A stretch of 64,000 nt of DNA, from assembly GCF_039822285.1 (NCBI RefSeq), contig NZ_JBAJEY010000002.1, forward strand, positions 62,001-126,000, read 5' to 3'. Shown piece after piece: positions 59,029 through 64,000 of the stretch (positions within the stretch are counted from its first letter, which is position 1; every line of letters starts with the position of its first letter). The position numbers were made by a program, and so were the translations under genes. The DNA is from Thiofaba sp039822285 (lineage in GTDB: Bacteria > Pseudomonadota > Gammaproteobacteria > Halothiobacillales > Halothiobacillaceae). The notes beneath the pieces are model-generated. The model saw only the letters and a program-made list of their open reading frames with translations, made no database searches and was not told the DNA's origin.

Positions 59029-60210
59029 TCAGTCGGTACCAGAAGGGCTAAGCGGTTGTAAAACCTTGGCATTGTAGTGGGCCGCGGCAAACTTGACCAG
59101 TTGCGTGGCCAGATCATCGGTCTGCGCAAGCTGCCTTGAGCGCGCCCCGAACCAGGGTGCCCGTTCGCGCAACTGTTCCAGACTTGACCACCAGGATGGG
59201 GCCGCCTCGCCCGGATTCAAGGCCTCCTCATTCCAGGCACGCATCATGGCTGCGAAGGGCTCGCGGCCCGACTGCGCATGGCCGGCGTAGACCCCGACGA
59301 AGGCATCGAGCTTGTCCAGGTGGGCCATGTCCTCGGTCGGGTAGACGTGCCAAATGAAGGGCCTGCCCGACCAGATCGCCCGGGTGAGCGACTCTTCTCC
59401 GCGCACGAAGTTGAGGTCGCACAGCCACAACAGGCGGTCGTACTCCGCCTGCGGCAGGAAGGGGATGACGTGCAGGTGCAGGCTGCCTTCGATCATTGAT
59501 GTGCCGGGTGCCAACGTGCGCTCCGGGAAGGCCTCGCGCACGCTGTTCAGCGTGCGCCCCTGGGGGACATAGACCGTCACCGGGCACGGGGCTTCCGCCA
59601 GCTCGCGCAGCATGACGGGCAGGGCGGGATGCTCGTAGGTGAACAACGAGAGGACGAGGCCGCCCTCCACGGGGGCGGGCATGCCCCAGGACTCGCACCA
59701 GCGCGCGCGCAGCGTAGGGTCGACCAGGAAGGCATCACGCGCGGCCAGCAAACCACGCTCGCGCAACAGGCCGCCGGTGCCGGGCTGGATGCCGGGGAAA
59801 AAGAAGTACTTCACCTGCCCGTCGCGCTGGGTAGAGGGCAGGCCGTGACAGCCCACGACCCAGTCCTCGGCGCTGAAGTATTCGAGATTGATCCACAGCG
59901 GTCGCAGCTCCCGCATGGCAGCGACATAGCCTTCCGGCAGGGTACAGCCGAAGGCCTCGATGACCACGGCGGCGGGCTGGACGGACGGAAAATCGCGGCT
60001 CCAGTGGCAGACCTCGATGCCATCGATCGGCTGCCGGGCAAGCTCAAGGCGCGTCGCGGGCACCAGCCGCTGCATGGTGGCGAGGTCATCGACCCACAGG
60101 CGCACGGACTGGCCATGCTCGTGCGTCAGCAGGCGGGCGAGGCGCCAGCAGGTGGCGATATCGCCGAAATTGTCGATGACCGTGCAGAAGATGTCCCAGT
60201 TTGCGCGCAT
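59029..60210 (-). CDS. earP: EF-P arginine rhamnosyltransferase EarP
   Basis: 393 residues. EarP features: N-terminal WDIFCTVIDNFGDIATCWRLARLL (the nucleotide-sugar-binding GD region), LWVDDL, a long central part with LFTYEHPALP, and C-terminal FVRGEESLTRAIWSGRPFIWHVYPTEDMAHLDKLDAF, the conserved RGEES-type dTDP-binding block. It transfers rhamnose from dTDP-L-rhamnose to Arg32 of EF-P, whose gene follows with no gap. The dTDP-rhamnose synthesis genes are not in the window. Confidence 0.95.
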   Translation of the reverse strand: MRANWDIFCTVIDNFGDIATCWRLARLLTHEHGQSVRLWVDDLATMQRLVPATRLELARQPIDGIEVCHWSRDFPSVQPAAVVIEAFGCTLPEGYVAAMRELRPLWINLEYFSAEDWVVGCHGLPSTQRDGQVKYFFFPGIQPGTGGLLRERGLLAARDAFLVDPTLRARWCESWGMPAPVEGGLVLSLFTYEHPALPVMLRELAEAPCPVTVYVPQGRTLNSVREAFPERTLAPGTSMIEGSLHLHVIPFLPQAEYDRLLWLCDLNFVRGEESLTRAIWSGRPFIWHVYPTEDMAHLDKLDAFVGVYAGHAQSGREPFAAMMRAWNEEALNPGEAAPSWWSSLEQLRERAPWFGARSRQLAQTDDLATQLVKFAAAHYNAKVLQPLSPSGTD

Positions 60211-60221
60211 ATGAAGCCCGC

Positions 60222-60869
60222 TCAGCCCAGATGGTGAGCAAGCCAGGCACGCAGGTCGGCCAGTTCCTCGCCACCGACGCTGTGGGCCATGGGGTAGGTT
60301 CTGAAAACGAGATCGCGGCAGCCGAGCTCCCGCAGGGCGTCGCGTGCCCGCTCGGCCGAGGCGAGCGGCACCATGTCGTCTCGCGTGCCGTGGCCCATAA
60401 AGATGGGGGTGGCGAGTGCCGCCGGCTGGTGCTCTGCTGCCAGGACATGGCGCAGGGGCAGCCAGGTGGAAAGGGCCAGCACCCCGCCCAGGCGCTCGGG
60501 ATGACGCAGCGCCGCGTGCAGTGCCACCACCCCGCCCTGCGAGAAGCCGCCGATGAAGATGCGCTCAGCCGGCACGCCTGCCGCGCGCTCGGCCTCGATC
60601 AGTTGCCGGGCCTGCGCTACGGCTTGGCGGATGCCCGCCTCATCGACAGGGGCGTCCGGGGTGAGGCCCAGAATGTCGAACCAGGCGCGCATGACGAAGC
60701 CTGCGTTCAGCGTCACCGGGCGCGGCGCAGCGTCCGGGCAGAGCAGCCGCCCGGACCACGACAAGGACTGGGCCAGCCCCCGCATGTCGTCCCCATCGGA
60801 ACCGAGCCCGTGGAAGAGGATCAGGCTTTGGGGCGGCAGGGCGCGTTCGACGATCGGGGTTTCGGGCAT
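60222..60869 (-). CDS. Alpha/beta-hydrolase carboxylesterase
   Basis: 215 residues. Nucleophile elbow GFSQGG near residue 108, oxyanion region LILFHGLGSDGDDM, Asp in GTRDDMVPL and His in YPMAHSVGGEEL complete a catalytic triad of the COG0400 carboxylesterase/phospholipase type. Such enzymes hydrolyse short-chain esters or lysophospholipids; the physiological substrate is unknown. It precedes earP by 11 bp on the same strand and may be co-transcribed with it. Confidence 0.88.
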   Translation of the reverse strand: MPETPIVERALPPQSLILFHGLGSDGDDMRGLAQSLSWSGRLLCPDAAPRPVTLNAGFVMRAWFDILGLTPDAPVDEAGIRQAVAQARQLIEAERAAGVPAERIFIGGFSQGGVVALHAALRHPERLGGVLALSTWLPLRHVLAAEHQPAALATPIFMGHGTRDDMVPLASAERARDALRELGCRDLVFRTYPMAHSVGGEELADLRAWLAHHLG

Positions 60870-60916
60870 GGGGCGGGGCTTGGATACGGATGAGGATGCC
60901 TAGAATAACGCGAGCA

Positions 60917-60946
60917 CAAAAAAAGCGGCCCCATGGGGCCGCTCGT
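60917..60946 (-). terminator. Rho-independent terminator after soxZ
   Basis: Read on the minus strand: AGCGGCCCCATGGGGCCGCT (60924-60943, perfect 20-bp palindrome) then a run of seven T. It ends the soxYZ transcript. Confidence 0.88.
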
Positions 60947-60988
60947 GTCGAAGAGCCGGACGCTTGCGATCCGGCGGCTTGCCGCGGA

Positions 60989-61297
60989 TTAAACGGCAGC
61001 TTCTTCGGAGTCAGACTCGCCGGTGTTGTCCTTCCAGGACACCTTGATCTTGTCGCCAGCCTTGGCCGGGGCCTTGAAGGACAGGAACGGGTTCTTGGAC
61101 ACGGCGGCGGACATGTTGCCAGCCAGAACCACCTTGCCATTCACCTCAGCGGTCACTTCGGTGATGAACTTCGGGGTGATGTCTGCACCGGTGGTCTTGT
61201 CCTTGCGGTTGCCCGGCTCCATCGGGTGGGTGATCAGGCACTTGACTTCAGCCATGTCGCCAGCGACAGAGGCACGGATTTTGATGCTACCAGCCAT
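60989..61297 (-). CDS. soxZ: Thiosulfate-oxidation carrier subunit SoxZ
   Basis: 102 residues. SoxZ signatures: IKIRASVAGDMAEVKCLITHPMEPG near the start and the ITPKFITEVTAEVNG strand. With SoxY it forms the periplasmic SoxYZ carrier to which sulfur substrates are bound during thiosulfate oxidation. It has no signal peptide and would be exported with SoxY by hitch-hiking. It lies 56 bp after soxY and before a strong terminator. soxXA, soxB and soxCD are not in the window. Confidence 0.95.
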   Translation of the reverse strand: MAGSIKIRASVAGDMAEVKCLITHPMEPGNRKDKTTGADITPKFITEVTAEVNGKVVLAGNMSAAVSKNPFLSFKAPAKAGDKIKVSWKDNTGESDSEEAAV

Positions 61298-61353
61298 TGA
61301 AATATCTCCTGGTGAATCAGTTCAAAGGGTGTGAAGGTCAGGGGAGGGGGCGA

Positions 61354-61818
61354 TTAGCCGCCGCAACCACCGATGGTGACCTTGACCTCTTTCTTGGCCT
61401 GCATCAGCTTGCCGCCGGCCTTGACCACGCCGATGACGTTGGAGGTCTTGCCCATCTTGATGCGGGTGGACAGGTAGGCCGCAGCGCCGGTCAGGTCGTA
61501 GTTGCAGACCAGCGGCATTTCGTTGCCTTCTACCAGGATGGCGATGGCTTCGGCAGCGCCCTTGCCTTCAACGGTGACCGGTACGACAGCGCCGTTCTCG
61601 GCGATGTCCGGGGCCTTGACGGTAACGTCAGCGCTGTCAGCAGCGGAACCCACGCCCATGGCGCCTTGGAGGGCGTCACCTACGCTCTTGGCCTTGTAGG
61701 CCGCTTCCGGCCAGGCAGCGAAGACGGCACGCGGGGTCAGCAGGCCTGCGCCTACAGCAACGCCCACGGCACTGGCAGCCAGGCTGCCCTTCAGGAATAC
61801 ACGACGGTTGCTCTGCAT
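61354..61818 (-). CDS. soxY: Thiosulfate-oxidation carrier protein SoxY
   Basis: 154 residues. Tat signal (SNRRVFLKGSLAAS, cleavage near VFA) and C-terminal GGCGG with Cys152 as the swinging-arm sulfur attachment site. It carries sulfur intermediates as a SoxYZ complex in the periplasm. ATG 61818 follows GAGGAGA. The promoter region contains a good sigma-54 element and the next gene upstream is an NtrC-type activator, so expression is probably switched by that two-component system. Confidence 0.95.
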   Translation of the reverse strand: MQSNRRVFLKGSLAASAVGVAVGAGLLTPRAVFAAWPEAAYKAKSVGDALQGAMGVGSAADSADVTVKAPDIAENGAVVPVTVEGKGAAEAIAILVEGNEMPLVCNYDLTGAAAYLSTRIKMGKTSNVIGVVKAGGKLMQAKKEVKVTIGGCGG

Positions 61819-61866
61819 GGTGTTCTCCTCATGTTTGAGTTGTGTGTCTAACACGCCAAGTATCAA

Positions 61867-61882
61867 TGCATGGGGTGTGCCA
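61867..61882 (-). promoter_or_regulatory. Sigma-54 promoter of soxYZ
   Basis: On the minus strand TGGCAC-N5-ATGC: GG and GC are spaced by exactly ten bases and 9 of the 10 TGGCAC/TTGC positions match. It lies 49 bp upstream of the soxY ATG. Confidence 0.7.
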
Positions 61883-62047
61883 ACTTTGCCTCAGGCGGGA
61901 GTCGCCGCCTCCATGCCGCCCTCCGCAGGACAAGGAAGTCACGTAAAAACAGAGCCTTGGCGCCGCAATCGCGACCACCGGGCCGACACGGCGCGGTAGT
62001 CAGCCTCGCTGAAGCCGGCAGAGCCTCGACGCCAGGCGCCCTCCTGA

Positions 62048-62085
62048 CATTGCATAAGGCAACGCCCAAACGTTGCACATTGCAA
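62048..62085. promoter_or_regulatory. Candidate upstream activating sequence for soxYZ
   Basis: GCAACG-CCCAAA-CGTTGC (62059-62076) is a perfect dyad within a wider one: ATTGCAT (62049) and ATTGCAAT (62079). It lies about 170-200 bp upstream of the sigma-54 site, the usual distance for an activator site. The rest of the 61883-62047 gap shows nothing convincing. Confidence 0.5.
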
Positions 62086-63512
<1,427 letters not shown>

Positions 63513-63516
<4 letters not shown>

Positions 63517-64000
63517 GGGGTCGGGCCCTCGGGCGGGGTGATACGCGGCGAGGCGGGGGTCAGCGGGACCTCGAAGCAGGCCTCGACGCCGCTGGCATCC
63601 TCGCGGTTGCGGATGGAGAGCGTGCCGCCATGGTACTGGACGATGCCGAGGCTGATGGACAGGCCGAGGCCGGTGCCTTCGCCCACCCCCTTGGTGGTAA
63701 AGAACGGGTCGAAGATGCGCGCCAGCACCTCGGGCGGCATACCTGGCCCGCCATCGCGGACGCAGACGCGCAACCTTCCGCCCTCGCAGGCGCCGCTCAC
63801 CTGAATGCGTCCCCCCGGGGGTGTGGCATGCAGGGCGTTCTGCAGCAGGTTGAGCAACACCTGCTGGAGCTGGTCGGCGTCGGCCTCGGCGGTGCAGGCC
63901 GGGTCGCAGGAGGTGAGGTCGAAATGCACATCCGCCGCCATCGCCTCCGGCTCCAGACGCTCCACCGTCTCGCGCAGCCAGGGGCAGACGCGGAACACGC
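63513..64000 (-). CDS. Sensor histidine kinase (5' end outside window)
   Basis: Partial: only the C-terminal 161 or so residues are present. The HATPase_c domain has the N box (LLNLLQNALHATP), G1 (DGGPGMPP), F box (IFDPFFTTKG) and G2 (GEGTGLGLSIS), all intact. It is the cognate kinase of the NtrC-type regulator, with a 4-nt overlap. The sensor domain, DHp helix and phosphorylated His lie beyond the right edge. Confidence 0.9.

Overview
The window is a 64-kb piece of a GC-rich proteobacterial chromosome, most likely from a gammaproteobacterial sulfur oxidiser. The reasons are soxYZ under an adjacent two-component system, DsrE-family genes, BamD/TamAB outer-membrane assembly genes, EarP-type EF-P modification and gamma-like housekeeping proteins (RluD, YfbR, PurH, HemH). 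Assignment below class level is not safe from sequence alone. The window opens inside an SDR gene and closes inside a histidine kinase gene. No rRNA, tRNA or CRISPR was seen.

Layout. 0-1.3 kb: SDR epimerase-like protein and a ProQ/FinO RNA chaperone. 1.6-8.1 kb: type IV pilus minor-pilin operon (fimT/fimU, pilV, pilW, pilX, pilY1, pilY2-like), visibly less GC-rich than its surroundings. 8.2-16.2 kb: AmpG-like permease, RluD, BamD, nitroreductase, GlnB, DegP/MucD, CinA-like protein and HemH. 16.3-20.1 kb: an OxyR-type site, an AhpC-type peroxiredoxin, TrxB and a strongly divergent PntA2/PntB-like membrane pair. 20.1-27.3 kb: YfbR, a diguanylate cyclase, Dgt, an HIBADH-like dehydrogenase, PurH and XthA. 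27.3-29.3 kb: a signalling module of PAS, roadblock, protoglobin and roadblock genes; the roadblock genes are near-identical copies and the globin carries a frameshift. 29.4-36 kb: RsmB-like methyltransferase, OpgD and an AmmeMemoRadiSam locus with a PEBP-like gene.

36-43 kb: a three-gene operon (lipoprotein binding protein, PAS-GGDEF-EAL protein, PhnD-PAS-GGDEF protein) enclosed by two inverted 154-bp MITE-like repeats, then an inositol-monophosphatase-family gene. 43-53.7 kb: multi-hairpin repeats, tamB, tamA and an HrpA helicase gene carrying an in-frame DUF559 nuclease cassette bordered by GC palindromes. 53.8-58.4 kb: an outer-membrane protein, a pseudouridine synthase, then a secreted DsrE protein, a porin, an ECF sigma factor and an anti-sigma factor whose periplasmic part is itself DsrE-like. 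58.5-60.9 kb: esterase, EarP and EF-P. 61-64 kb: soxYZ behind a good sigma-54 promoter and next to an NtrC-type regulator/kinase pair.

Themes. Sulfur and redox run through the window: a sigma-54-controlled thiosulfate carrier, a possible DsrE-based transmembrane sulfur-sensing sigma switch, OxyR-type control between hemH and ahpC, and TrxB coupled to a degenerate transhydrogenase-like membrane pair. Small palindromic repeats occur throughout and several lie inside or at the ends of genes, where they add translated tails (SDR, XthA), make stop codons (IMPase, PhnD-GGDEF) or border an inserted domain (HrpA). The best candidates for something undescribed are the DsrE/anti-sigma cassette, the DUF559 insertion in hrpA, the PntAB-like pair behind trxB and the protoglobin/roadblock module.
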